Origin: WHSW01 sp963759295
GTDB taxonomy: Bacteria; Actinomycetota; Thermoleophilia; Solirubrobacterales; 70-9
Direction of reading: 5' to 3'
DNA: 64,000 nt
Assembly: GCA_963759295.1 (NCBI GenBank)
Contig: CAVWYT010000012.1
Location: forward strand, 1 to 64,000
A program made the translations under genes and the position numbers. Below the pieces are notes generated by a model, which was not told where the DNA came from, ran no database searches, and saw nothing but the letters and a program-made list of their open reading frames with translations. Below are positions 45,857 through 54,572 of the stretch, in pieces. Numbering within the stretch: the first letter of the stretch is position 1; each line of letters starts with the position of its first letter.

Positions 45857-46498
45857 TCAGTCGCCCGCGGACGAGTAGGCGAAGCTCGACTCGTAGCCGC
45901 AGACGGCCTCGAACTCGAACCCGAGGCCGGCTTCCTCGACCTCGATCAGGTCGGCGTGGAGCTCGCGGCCGGCGCGGTGGTGGCCCGGGATGATGCAGGT
46001 GACCGTCGCCTTGCCTTCGACGGGTGCGCGGATCCGCACCGTGACGGTATCCGCCGCTCGAAGCCAGCCCCTGCCGGGCGTATGGTCGATCTCGATCGGG
46101 ACGGTGTGGACCCCGAGCAGGTCGCTCGCCTTCCACACCCATGGGAACTGTTCTTCCGGGGTGCCGCCGAGGCGCCCGAGGAAGATCTCGCGGAGCGCTT
46201 CGCGCTGGCGATCGGCGCCGCGCTCGTCGAGGTAGAGGTGAAAGCTCCAGGGAGAACCCGGCTCGTCGTCGTCGTATCTGAGGGCGAGCGCGATATTGAG
46301 CCCGGCGAGCTCCACGCCGCCCGCCTTCCCGCGCTCGACCCGCCACGAGAGCACCCCCATGCAGATCCCGTGCGTGGAGCGACCGCCCGCGGCTCCGTCG
46401 ATCCTTCGGCAGGGACAGATCGGGTCGCAGTTGCAGGCCTCGAGGTAGGTGCCCGAGATCTCCCAGGGAAGGTAGCCCGTGATCGCGGCAGCGTACAA
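45857..46498 (-). CDS. DUF1326 domain-containing protein
   Basis: The protein (about 213 residues from TTG 46498) shows the DUF1326 pattern: WEISGTYLEACNCDPICPCR near the start, with its cysteine cluster, followed by GICMGVLSWRVERG and a beta-rich domain to the end (VTCIIPGHHRAGRELHADLI). Function is unknown; the Cys cluster suggests metal binding. No ATG or GTG fits before the conserved start, so TTG is inferred. The 5' end is divergent from the oxidoreductase gene that starts at 46521 (or 46479). Confidence 0.75.
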   Translation of the reverse strand: MYAAAITGYLPWEISGTYLEACNCDPICPCRRIDGAAGGRSTHGICMGVLSWRVERGKAGGVELAGLNIALALRYDDDEPGSPWSFHLYLDERGADRQREALREIFLGRLGGTPEEQFPWVWKASDLLGVHTVPIEIDHTPGRGWLRAADTVTVRIRAPVEGKATVTCIIPGHHRAGRELHADLIEVEEAGLGFEFEAVCGYESSFAYSSAGD

Positions 46499-46520
46499 GG
46501 TAGGTTCCGGGGCGGCACCC

Positions 46521-47912
46521 GTGCGAGAACTCCCCGATTCACCGCTCTCGCTGTGGCTCGCCGAGTACGGCGAGTACGTACCCGAGGCGCCGCTTGCCGG
46601 GGAGGTCGACGTCGATGTCGCCGTCATCGGCGGCGGCTTGACCGGGATGGCGGCCGCGATCGCGCTCAAGCGCCGCGATCCATCGCTCGACGTCGCCGTG
46701 CTCGAGGCGAGAACCGTGGGCTACGGCGCCAGCGGCCGCAACGGGTCCTTCGCGATGACCGTGATCGGACTCGGCTTCGGCACGACGGCGTTGATGCGCG
46801 GCAAGCGGTTCCTCCAGCGTGCCCACTCCTACATGGAGAGCTGCGTCGACCGACTGGAGGAGTTCATCGACGAGGCCGGGCTGGAGTGCGACAAGGTTCG
46901 CCCCGGCTTTCTGCGCGTGGCGACCGCCCCGAGCTACGTCAGGCGATTGCAGAAGCAGGTCGAGCTGATGGACTCGCTCGGGTTCGAAGGAATCAGCTGG
47001 ATCGATGCCGCGTCGACGCGCGCGATGGTCGGCTCCGAGCGCTATTTGGGGGCGATGTGGGAGCCGCGCCTGGTGCTCGTCAACCCCGCCCGGTTGGTCC
47101 GCGAGGAGAGGCGGCACGCGATCGACCAAGGGGTTCGGGTCTTCGAGCGCTCACCGGTCCTCGCCCTCGCGCGGACCCACGCCGTGGCAGGCCGCGGCCG
47201 CGCCTATCGCCTGCTCACCCCCGAGGGTTCGATGACTTCGCGAAAGCTGGTCTTCGCCACCAACGCCTACTCGCATCTGTTCACCGAGCTCGCCCCCCTG
47301 CAGGTGCCGGCGTTCACCTACATGATCGCCACCGAGCCGCTGACCGACGACCAGCTCGGGCCGATCGGCTGGGAGGGCGGTCAGGGGGTCGAGGACGCTC
47401 GCAACCTCATCCACTACTACCGGCTGACACCGGACAGGCGGATCGTGATCGGCGGAGGCCCGGTCGGCTTGACCGCGGGCGGCGGCCTCGACCGCGATCG
47501 CGACGAGCGGGCGTGGCGACACCTCGAGCACCACGTCCACTGGCTCTGGCCGCATCTTTCCGAGGTGGCGATCACACATCGCTGGGGTGGCCCGTTCTCG
47601 GTGACGGCCGACCTCACCCCGGCGCTCGGGTACGTCGGCGACGACCACAACGCGGTCTACGGCCTCGGTTGCATCGGGCACGGGGTCTCGATGAGCTACC
47701 GCAACGGCGAGCTGCTGGCGGAGCTGCTGCTCGGCGACGGCGAAGGGCCGGCACGAGAATGCCCGTTCGTGAACCGGCGGGTGATCCCATGGCCCGGCGA
47801 GCCGCTGGCGAGCGCGGCCAAGCATGCGCTCCGCGGCTATCTGCAGGCCGAGGACGCCTTCCACGAGAAGGTCCTGGCCACACCCGCGGCGCGTAGGCTC
47901 GGGCTCACGTGA
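46521..47912 (+). CDS. FAD-dependent oxidoreductase, DAO (glycine/D-amino-acid oxidase) family
   Basis: The protein (about 463 residues) has VDVAVIGGGLTGMAAAIALK (FAD Rossmann loop), EARTVGYGASGRNGSFAMTV (typical SGRNGG-type element), KLVFATNAYSHLFTELAP and the C-terminal GLGCIGHGVSMSYRNGELLA. These enzymes oxidise amines such as amino acids or gamma-glutamyl-amines. GTG 46521 (VRELPDSPLSLWLAEYG) matches the usual start of this group; GTG 46479 would overlap the divergent DUF1326 gene. It overlaps the DegV gene by 4 bp. Confidence 0.82.
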   Translation: MRELPDSPLSLWLAEYGEYVPEAPLAGEVDVDVAVIGGGLTGMAAAIALKRRDPSLDVAVLEARTVGYGASGRNGSFAMTVIGLGFGTTALMRGKRFLQRAHSYMESCVDRLEEFIDEAGLECDKVRPGFLRVATAPSYVRRLQKQVELMDSLGFEGISWIDAASTRAMVGSERYLGAMWEPRLVLVNPARLVREERRHAIDQGVRVFERSPVLALARTHAVAGRGRAYRLLTPEGSMTSRKLVFATNAYSHLFTELAPLQVPAFTYMIATEPLTDDQLGPIGWEGGQGVEDARNLIHYYRLTPDRRIVIGGGPVGLTAGGGLDRDRDERAWRHLEHHVHWLWPHLSEVAITHRWGGPFSVTADLTPALGYVGDDHNAVYGLGCIGHGVSMSYRNGELLAELLLGDGEGPARECPFVNRRVIPWPGEPLASAAKHALRGYLQAEDAFHEKVLATPAARRLGLT

Positions 47913-48808
47913 GCGCCTCCGCCGACGCTCGAACGACCGGCTCGCGGACGGGTGTCGCGGTGGTGACCGACAGCACGTCCTACCTGCCCCGGGAGCTGGT
48001 CGAGCGCTGGGCGATTCGCGAGGTCAGCTTGTACGTCGGCTGGGGCGGCGACCTGCGGCCCGAGCACGAGTACGACGACCTCGATGCCTTCTACGCGCGG
48101 TTGCGCGAATCCGCGGTGTTGCCGACGACCTCGCAGCCGTCGGTCGGAGACTTCCTCGCCGCCTTTGAGCCGCTCACCGGCGCGGGCCGCGACGTGATCT
48201 CGGTCCACATCGCCGGCGGCATCTCCGGCACCTGCGAGAGCGCAGCGCAGGCAGCGCGGATCGTGGCCGACAAGGGGCACCCCGGGCGGGTCGAGGTCGT
48301 TGACGGCCAGACCGGGGCCGGCGGTCTGGGCTGCCTCGTCCTGGCCGCCGCGCGGGCCGCCGAAGAAGGCGCGGAGCTGAACGCCGTGGTCGCGGCCGCC
48401 CGCGACGCCCGCAAGCGCCTCGAGCTCTGGTTCTGTCTCGATACGCTGGAGTACCTTCGCCGCGGTGGGCGCATCGGCGCCGCGCGGGCGATGCTCGGGA
48501 CCGCGCTGAGCGTCAAGCCGATCCTCACCTTCGGGACCGAGATCACCCCAGTCGGGCGGGTGCGGACGCGGCGCCGGGCGCTCGAGCGGATGGCTGCCTA
48601 CCTCGAGGAGCTTCGCGACCGCGGCGCCACGGCATGGATCGTCCAGCACGCCCAAGCTGCCGAGGACGCCGAGACTCTGGTCTCTGAGGGTGCGGCGATC
48701 TTCGGCGTCGCGCCGCTGTTCTGCACGCAGGTGGGCCCGGTGCTCGGCACCCACCTCGGCTCCGGAGTGCTGGTTGGAGGAATCGTGGGCGCCTCGAGGG
48801 AGAGCTGA
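47909..48808 (+). CDS. DegV family fatty-acid-binding protein
   Basis: The 299-residue protein has VAVVTDSTSYLPRELVERW near the start, TTSQPSVGDFLAAFEPL, VISVHIAGGISGTCESAAQA, CLDTLEYLRRGGRIGAA and KPILTFGTEITPVGRVRT, the whole DegV signature. DegV proteins (FakB in firmicutes) hold a fatty acid for phosphorylation by a FakA kinase, which is not seen in this window. The GTG start overlaps the oxidoreductase stop. Confidence 0.92.
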   Translation: MSASADARTTGSRTGVAVVTDSTSYLPRELVERWAIREVSLYVGWGGDLRPEHEYDDLDAFYARLRESAVLPTTSQPSVGDFLAAFEPLTGAGRDVISVHIAGGISGTCESAAQAARIVADKGHPGRVEVVDGQTGAGGLGCLVLAAARAAEEGAELNAVVAAARDARKRLELWFCLDTLEYLRRGGRIGAARAMLGTALSVKPILTFGTEITPVGRVRTRRRALERMAAYLEELRDRGATAWIVQHAQAAEDAETLVSEGAAIFGVAPLFCTQVGPVLGTHLGSGVLVGGIVGASRES

Positions 48809-48816
48809 CCCGAAAC

Positions 48817-48847
48817 TTGCACGACCCGCCGAGGCACAGGTTAGGGT
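48817..48847 (+). promoter_or_regulatory. Possible promoter of the membrane-protein gene 48923-49324
   Basis: TTGCAC (48817-48822) and TAGGGT (48842-48847) lie 19 bp apart upstream of GTG 48923. The spacer is long for a sigma-70 promoter, so the call rests mainly on position. Confidence 0.3.
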
Positions 48848-48922
48848 TGCGGTGGTGCTGTCCGAGGCCATTGGGCGCACCCTCGATCGCAGAACGCGGT
48901 CGAGCACAGAAGGGAGGCACAG

Positions 48923-49324
48923 GTGAGAGGTGCAGGTCGGGTTGTGTTCGCAGCCATCGTGCTGCTGGTCGTGGGCACGATCAACATCATCTACGGCATC
49001 GGCGCGCTCGACGATGCGAACATCTTCGTCAACGACACGAGGTTCATCCTCTCGAACCTGAACACCCTGGGCTGGGTGCTGATCATCCTCGGGGTGCTCC
49101 AGCTGACCGGGGGATTCTCCCTCATGGCCGGCAACACCTATGGCCGGGTGATCGGGATCGTCGCCGGCACCCTCGGCGCGATCGGCGCCCTGCTGTCGAT
49201 CGGCCAGGGCAACCCGTGGTGGTCGCTCGCCGTCTTTGCCCTCTGCGTCTACGTCGTCTACGGCATCTTGGTCTTCGGCGAGGATGATCGGACCACGGCG
49301 AGAGGAGACCGAGGAGCGCTGTAG
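48923..49324 (+). CDS. Four-helix membrane protein (DUF7144-like)
   Basis: GTG 48923 with GGAGGCAC upstream starts a 133-residue protein with four membrane helices: VVFAAIVLLVVGTINIIYGI, TLGWVLIILGVLQLTGGFSL, VIGIVAGTLGAIGALLSIG and WSLAVFALCVYVVYGILVFG. The pattern INIIYGI...N-x-FV and the WWSL loop are typical of a widespread actinobacterial family of unknown function. A hairpin terminator follows. Confidence 0.8.
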   Translation: MRGAGRVVFAAIVLLVVGTINIIYGIGALDDANIFVNDTRFILSNLNTLGWVLIILGVLQLTGGFSLMAGNTYGRVIGIVAGTLGAIGALLSIGQGNPWWSLAVFALCVYVVYGILVFGEDDRTTARGDRGAL

Positions 49325-49334
49325 TTGACGTCGC

Positions 49335-49361
49335 GGGAGCCCGGCCCACCGCCGGGCTCCC
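49335..49361 (+). terminator. Hairpin terminator after 48923-49324
   Basis: A 10-bp stem GGGAGCCCGG with its exact complement and a 7-base loop begins 10 bases after the stop codon. Confidence 0.65.
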
Positions 49362-49412
49362 CGCCTCGGTCATCTTCGGACCTGATCGTCGACGCGGCGG
49401 CACCGCCCAGGC

Positions 49413-50753
49413 ATGAACACCCAGCAGGCAACCGAGAAGGGCCGGCGTCGCGCGCTGCCGATCATGCTCATCGTCCTCGCGACGATCATCGGCATCGTCT
49501 CGGTGTTCGGGCTGTGGGCCAAGCGCCAGCTGCTCGAAACCGAGACCTGGACCACGACCAGCGAGCGGCTGATCCAAGACTCCGACATCCAGGCCGCGGT
49601 CTCCAACTTCGCCGTCACCGCGATCTACGACAACGTCGATGTTCAGGCGGCGCTCGCCGAGCGCCTGCCACCAGAGGTCGCGCCGCTCGCCGGCCCGATT
49701 GCAGGGGCGCTTCGCAGCGCCGCCGGCGACGTCGCCCTGAAGGCGCTCGATCAGCCGAAGGTCCAGCAGCTCTGGGTGCAGGCGACCGCAGCGGCGCAGA
49801 GCAAGCTGATCGCCCTGATCGACGACGAGGGGGAGTTCGTCTCGACCACCGGCGGGGTGGTGACGCTCGACCTCAAATCGCTGCTCGAGTCGGTGACCGC
49901 GCAACTCGGCCTCCCAGGGGCGCTGGTGGCGAAGCTTCCGGAGTCGGCGACCTCGATCGAGGTGATGAAGTCGAGCGAGCTCGACGCAGCGCAGAAGGGC
50001 CTCAAACTCTTAAAGACCGCGGGCTACGTCCTCACGGCGATCACGCTGCTGCTCTACGCGGCTGCGATCGCGCTCGCGCGCGGCCGGCGCCGCGAGACGC
50101 TGCGCGCCGTCGGCTTCTCCTTCATCGTGATCGGCGCCGCCGTCCTGTTCGCCCGTAGCGCCGGGGGCGACGCCGTCGTCAGTTCGCTCAGCGGGGCTGC
50201 CTCCTCCGATGACGCCGTCAGAGCCGCGTTCACGGTCGGCACCTCGCTGATGCTCGAGACCGGGCAGTCAATCGTCGCCTACGGGATCGTGATCGTGCTC
50301 GCGGCCTGGCTCGCGGGGCCGACCGCGTTGGCGACCTCGGTCCGCCGGGGGATGACCCCTTACCTGCGCCAGCCGCGGTTCGCCTACGGCGGGCTCGCGG
50401 TGCTGCTGGTGCTGCTCTTCTGGTGGGACCCGGTGATCGCCACCCACCGGCTCGTGCCGTCGCTGCTGCTGATCGCCTTCGCGGCGCTCGGGACCGAGCT
50501 CCTGCGTCGCCAGGTGATCCGTGAGTTTCCGGACCTCGTCACCGCGCGCTCGCCCGCCGCGGTCGCACAGGCGATCGCCGAGCGGATGCGCACCGCGCGC
50601 GAGCGCCGGGTTGGCGCAGCCGCTGCCCCCGCCGCCGCGCCGGCGGGCGAGGAGCGGGTCGCCGCCCTGGAGCGGCTCGCTCGACTGCGCGACACCAACG
50701 TGCTCAGCGAGCAGGAGTTCGCGACCGAGAAGGCGCGGATTCTCGCCGGCTGA
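49413..50753 (+). CDS. Multi-pass membrane protein with a C-terminal SHOCT domain
   Basis: The 446-residue protein has an N-terminal membrane helix (about 16-36), a roughly 170-residue extracellular helical domain, then four or more helices between residues about 205 and 365 (LTAITLLLYAAAIALARGRR; VAYGIVIVLAAWLAGPTALA) and a cytoplasmic tail ending in a SHOCT motif (VAALERLARLRDTNVLSEQE, FATEKARIL). SHOCT domains are short oligomerisation units on many prokaryotic membrane proteins. Function unknown. Confidence 0.8.
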   Translation: MNTQQATEKGRRRALPIMLIVLATIIGIVSVFGLWAKRQLLETETWTTTSERLIQDSDIQAAVSNFAVTAIYDNVDVQAALAERLPPEVAPLAGPIAGALRSAAGDVALKALDQPKVQQLWVQATAAAQSKLIALIDDEGEFVSTTGGVVTLDLKSLLESVTAQLGLPGALVAKLPESATSIEVMKSSELDAAQKGLKLLKTAGYVLTAITLLLYAAAIALARGRRRETLRAVGFSFIVIGAAVLFARSAGGDAVVSSLSGAASSDDAVRAAFTVGTSLMLETGQSIVAYGIVIVLAAWLAGPTALATSVRRGMTPYLRQPRFAYGGLAVLLVLLFWWDPVIATHRLVPSLLLIAFAALGTELLRRQVIREFPDLVTARSPAAVAQAIAERMRTARERRVGAAAAPAAAPAGEERVAALERLARLRDTNVLSEQEFATEKARILAG

Positions 50754-50804
50754 GGTCGACGGGCGCCCGCTTAGAGTCGCGTCCATGCGGGTACGTCCCG
50801 ACCC

Positions 50805-51047
50805 ATGACCATCGCGATCATCGTCGTCGTCTGCATCGTCCTCCTGGTGCTCGCCTTCCTCCTGCCGCGGCTCTCGCGTCATCCTCAGCGGGGCGTGGAT
50901 CGCACGCTCGGCACCGGGCAGAGTGCCGCCTCCACCGCGCCCGGGAAGCTCGGCCAATGGCTTCAAAAGCCATTTTCGAGCTCACGCAAGGCGACCAACA
51001 AGAGCGCCGCCAAGGGACGCGAGGGTCGCGAGAAGGCGCCCTTCTAG
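50805..51047 (+). CDS. Small single-pass membrane protein
   Basis: The 80-residue protein begins with a strong membrane helix (IAIIVVVCIVLLVLAFLLPR) followed by a basic, Ser/Ala-rich soluble tail (KLGQWLQKPFSSSRKATNKS). It lies between the SHOCT protein and the AfsR-like regulator, same strand. It matches no family I can name with confidence. Confidence 0.62.
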   Translation: MTIAIIVVVCIVLLVLAFLLPRLSRHPQRGVDRTLGTGQSAASTAPGKLGQWLQKPFSSSRKATNKSAAKGREGREKAPF

Positions 51048-51149
51048 GCGACGCCCGCCCCGGTGAAGCCTGCATCGACGGGCTGGGTTTCGATCCGCCT
51101 CATCCCCATGTGAGCAGGTGCGGAGCCGTAGGATCCCCCTGCGGACTCC

Positions 51150-54100
51150 ATGGCCGGCTACCAACTCGAGATTCGCCTACTCGGCGGGTTCGTCGTCTTT
51201 TTAGGGGGGCGCCCCGTATCCGATGGCGCATGGCGACTGCGCAAGGCCAAGGGCGTGGTCAAGCTGCTCGCGCTCACCCCTGAGCATCGCCTTCATCGCG
51301 ATCGGGTGGCCGAGCTGCTCTGGCCCGATCGTGATTCCGCCTCCGCCGCGAACAACCTGCACCAGGCCCTCCATGCGGCGCGCAGAGCGCTGAAGACGGC
51401 CGCTGCGGATGCTGACCGATGGCTTCAGTTGCGCGACGAGGCGCTCTCACTCGGCGACGGCGATAAGCCGCTGATCGACCTCGAGGCCTTCGAGGCGGCT
51501 GCCGAGCGTGCCCGGACGACCGGCACCGCCGACGCGTACCGCGAGGCGCTGGCGCTCTACAGAGGCGAGCTGCTGCCGGAAGACCGCTACGAGGATTGGA
51601 CGGCGGGAGCGCGCGAGACGGTCCGCGAGCTCCGCCTCGGGCTGTTGGTGGAGCTGGCCGAGGTTCACGGCGCGTCGGGTGAGGGCGGGACAGCGATCGA
51701 CGTGCTCCAGAAGGTGGTGGCGGAGGACCCCCTCCATGAGGGTGCGCAGCGCCGGCTGATGGAGCTCTTCGCCGAGGGCGGACGGCGCCAGCAGGCGCTG
51801 GGGCAGTTCCAGCAGCTGCGTCAGACGCTGCGCCGCGAGCTCGAGGCCGATCCCGAGCCGCAGACGCGCGAGCTGTACCAGGACATCCTGGCCGGGCGCT
51901 TCTTGCCGGCCCAGGGCGCCCGTGCCGCTGCGCCCGACCGCGGGCCCGCCGCCCGCCGCCAGGGTGCGGCGGTGAAGCGGCGGCTGCACAACCTCCCGCT
52001 GCAGCTGACGAGCTTCATCGGCCGCCGGCGCGAGCTCGAGGACGTGCGCGGGGCGCTGGGCCGCACCCGCCTGCTCACCCTCACGGGCCCCGGTGGTTGC
52101 GGGAAGACGCGCCTGGCCCTCGAGATCGCCGAGGGAGCGGTTGGCGACTTCGAGGACGGCGTCTGGGTGATCGAGCTGGCCTCCGTCTTCGACCCGGCCC
52201 TCGTCGTCCAGGAGACCGCGGCGGTCCTCGAGCTGCTGGTGCGCAGCTCTGAGCACGCGGCCGACGTCCTGGCCGGACAGATTGGCGACCGGGAGCTGAT
52301 GTTGGTGGTCGACAACTGTGAGCATCTGATCGATGCCTGCGCAGAGCTCGCCGGGTCGCTGCTGCGGGCCTGTCCGAACCTGAGGATCCTCGCCACCAGT
52401 CGGGAGCCGCTGCGGGTCTCGGGTGAGGTCACCTGGCGGGTGCCGTCGCTGGCCCTGCCGGCCGCCGCCTTGGCCCCCGACCCCGATGTGCTCGACGCCT
52501 ACGCGGCCGTGCGCCTGTTCGGCGAGCGTGCCTCGGACGTCGTCGCCGGGTTCAGCCTCGACGACGAGAACGCCGCGGCGGTGGCCGAGATCTGCCGTCG
52601 TCTCGACGGGATGCCGCTTGCGATCGAGCTGGCGGCCGCACGAATCGCGCTTCTCTCGCCGATCCAGATCGCCGAGCGCCTGCGCGAGTCGCTCGCGGTG
52701 CTCGGTGACAGCAGAACGGGCCCGACCCGCCAGCAGACGCTCACCGCGACGCTGCAGTGGAGCCACGATCTCCTCGACGCCGACGAGCGTGCCCTGTTCC
52801 GCAGGCTTGCCGTGTTCGCGGGATCTTTTCGCCTCGACGCGGCCGAGACGGTCTGCACAGGCGCCGACATCGACTCGGGCCGGATCCTGCAACTGCTCGG
52901 ACAGCTGGTGGACAAGTCCCTGGTCGGCACCGAGGAGGAGGCCGGCGAGAATCGCTACCGGATGCTGGAGACGATCCGCCAGTACGCACGCGAGCGCCTC
53001 CGGGAAGCCCGCGAGGAGGAGCTCGTGGAGGCGGCCCAGCGGCAATGGTGCCTCACCTTTGCCGAGGAGGCCGAGCGGGAAGCGCAGGCGGATGCCGGGC
53101 CTGTCTATGTGAGGCTCGAGCTCGAACACGACAATCTGCGTGCGGCGCTTGCCTCGGCGCTCGAGCACGACCCGCCCGCCGCCCTCCGGCTCGCCGTCGC
53201 CCTGTGGGAGTTCTGGCGCGCGCAGGGTGACTTCGCCGAGGGCTCGCGCTGGCTCGACGACGCCCTCGCCCGCAATCCCGAGCGCTCGGCGCTGCGCGCC
53301 CGAGCGCTGTTCGCGGCGGAGGCCTTCGACGTGCGCCGCGGGCGCGTCGATCGGATCGTGGACCTGGGTGAGGAATGCGTCGCCATCTATCGCGAGCTCG
53401 GTGATCGCAGCGCCGCCGCCGAGGCCCTGCACATCGCGGGCTTCATCCAGCACTCGGGGTTCATGCGCTGGAACCGGACCTCTCCCCCCGGGTCGCGCCT
53501 CGAGGGCGCGGACGGCTACCGGTCCGCGCAGCGCGCCTATGAGGAGAGCATGGCGATCGCCGCGGAGGAGGACGATCCCACGATCGCCGCGGCGGTGCAC
53601 CACGCCCAGGGCATCGAGGCACATTGTCGTGGCGATGACGAGGCGGCGATCCGCAAGATGCGCGAGAGCGTCGAGCTGGCCGAGTCCGTCACCGGCGAGA
53701 ACGGCGCCGGCGTCTGGGTCGTGACGATCGGCCTGCCCCTCGACCGCGACCGGCACGGGCGGCTGCGGCTGTACTTCGAGGAGACCGTGCTTCTGTTCCA
53801 GCACGTTCCGGCCGCGGTGGCCGCGGGCTACTTCCTCTGCAGCCTGAGCCTCGTCGCCCGCACTCGGCAGGACCACGAGCTGGCCGGAACGGCCCTCGAC
53901 GACGCGCTCTCACGGTTCAACGCGAGTGGCGACAGGTTCGGGGCCGCCGTGGCGCTCACCCTCATGGGCGGCCTGGCTCGTTCCACCGAGCAGTTCGAGC
54001 TGGGACGGGACTGGCTCGACGAGGCGCTGGAGATCAGGCGGTCCCTGGGGGACCGGCGCGAGATCGCGCTGACCCTGTGCAACCGTGCCCTGCTGGAGGG

Positions 54101-54500
54101 TCGCGCCGGCGAGCCAGAGCGAGGTCGTGAGCTGATCGAACGGTCCTTCAGGATCATGCGGGAGACCGAGGACGTGCCCGGTGCCGCGGGCGTGACCCTC
54201 AATCTCGCCAACCTCGAGCTCGAGGCCGGGAACCACGCGCGAGCGATGTCATTGCTCTCGGAATCTGCGGAGCTGTTTCGCGCGAACTGGTATCTGCGAC
54301 CCGTTGCCTGGCCCCTTCTGGTCCTCGCCGAGACCTTGATCGAGGCGGGCGTGAACGGCGATTCGGCCACCCGTGCCCGCGACGCCCTGGCGGATGCCCG
54401 CAGGCTGTTCACCGAGGCGCGGGATGCGCGGGGCATCGGCTGCCTGGAGCGGGCGGAGGCGCAATTGGAGGCGGCGGCGCCAGGCGTCGGTGTGCGTTGA
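51150..54500 (+). CDS. AfsR-like transcriptional regulator: SARP DNA-binding, BTAD, NB-ARC-type ATPase and TPR domains
   Basis: The 1,116-residue protein has a winged-helix SARP domain (about 5-100: LLGGFVVFLGGRPVSDGAWR; LLWPDRDSASAANNLHQALH), a BTAD domain (about 105-250: ALALYRGELLPEDRYEDWTA; EDPLHEGAQRRLMELFAEGG), an ATPase (about 285-620) with Walker A LTGPGGCGKTRLAL, Walker B LMLVVDNCEHL and SREPLR-type sensor, and TPR repeats to the end. ATP or a partner bound by the TPRs probably switches DNA binding, as in AfsR. Unlike the BTAD gene at 5231 it is unbroken. An 11-bp direct repeat lies just past its stop, before the FAD oxidoreductase gene, its likely target. A TAGGAT box at 51131 suggests a short-leader mRNA. 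Confidence 0.88.
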   Translation: MAGYQLEIRLLGGFVVFLGGRPVSDGAWRLRKAKGVVKLLALTPEHRLHRDRVAELLWPDRDSASAANNLHQALHAARRALKTAAADADRWLQLRDEALSLGDGDKPLIDLEAFEAAAERARTTGTADAYREALALYRGELLPEDRYEDWTAGARETVRELRLGLLVELAEVHGASGEGGTAIDVLQKVVAEDPLHEGAQRRLMELFAEGGRRQQALGQFQQLRQTLRRELEADPEPQTRELYQDILAGRFLPAQGARAAAPDRGPAARRQGAAVKRRLHNLPLQLTSFIGRRRELEDVRGALGRTRLLTLTGPGGCGKTRLALEIAEGAVGDFEDGVWVIELASVFDPALVVQETAAVLELLVRSSEHAADVLAGQIGDRELMLVVDNCEHLIDACAELAGSLLRACPNLRILATSREPLRVSGEVTWRVPSLALPAAALAPDPDVLDAYAAVRLFGERASDVVAGFSLDDENAAAVAEICRRLDGMPLAIELAAARIALLSPIQIAERLRESLAVLGDSRTGPTRQQTLTATLQWSHDLLDADERALFRRLAVFAGSFRLDAAETVCTGADIDSGRILQLLGQLVDKSLVGTEEEAGENRYRMLETIRQYARERLREAREEELVEAAQRQWCLTFAEEAEREAQADAGPVYVRLELEHDNLRAALASALEHDPPAALRLAVALWEFWRAQGDFAEGSRWLDDALARNPERSALRARALFAAEAFDVRRGRVDRIVDLGEECVAIYRELGDRSAAAEALHIAGFIQHSGFMRWNRTSPPGSRLEGADGYRSAQRAYEESMAIAAEEDDPTIAAAVHHAQGIEAHCRGDDEAAIRKMRESVELAESVTGENGAGVWVVTIGLPLDRDRHGRLRLYFEETVLLFQHVPAAVAAGYFLCSLSLVARTRQDHELAGTALDDALSRFNASGDRFGAAVALTLMGGLARSTEQFELGRDWLDEALEIRRSLGDRREIALTLCNRALLEGRAGEPERGRELIERSFRIMRETEDVPGAAGVTLNLANLELEAGNHARAMSLLSESAELFRANWYLRPVAWPLLVLAETLIEAGVNGDSATRARDALADARRLFTEARDARGIGCLERAEAQLEAAAPGVGVR

Positions 54501-54505
54501 GTCGC

Positions 54506-54540
54506 CGCTAAGACGACGCTAAGAGCGGCCGGCGTAGGTT
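54506..54540 (+). promoter_or_regulatory. SARP-type operator and -10 box upstream of the FAD oxidoreductase gene
   Basis: CGCTAAGA occurs at 54506-54513 and again at 54517-54524, exactly 11 bp apart, with a weaker copy (CGTTGAGT) at 54495 in the same register. TAGGTT at 54535-54540 follows 10 bases later and could be the -10 box. This is the layout of promoters activated by SARP/BTAD regulators, and the AfsR-like gene ends 5 bases upstream. Confidence 0.6.
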
Positions 54541-54572
54541 GGCGTCATCGAAGCCAACCAAAGGGGATCGAG

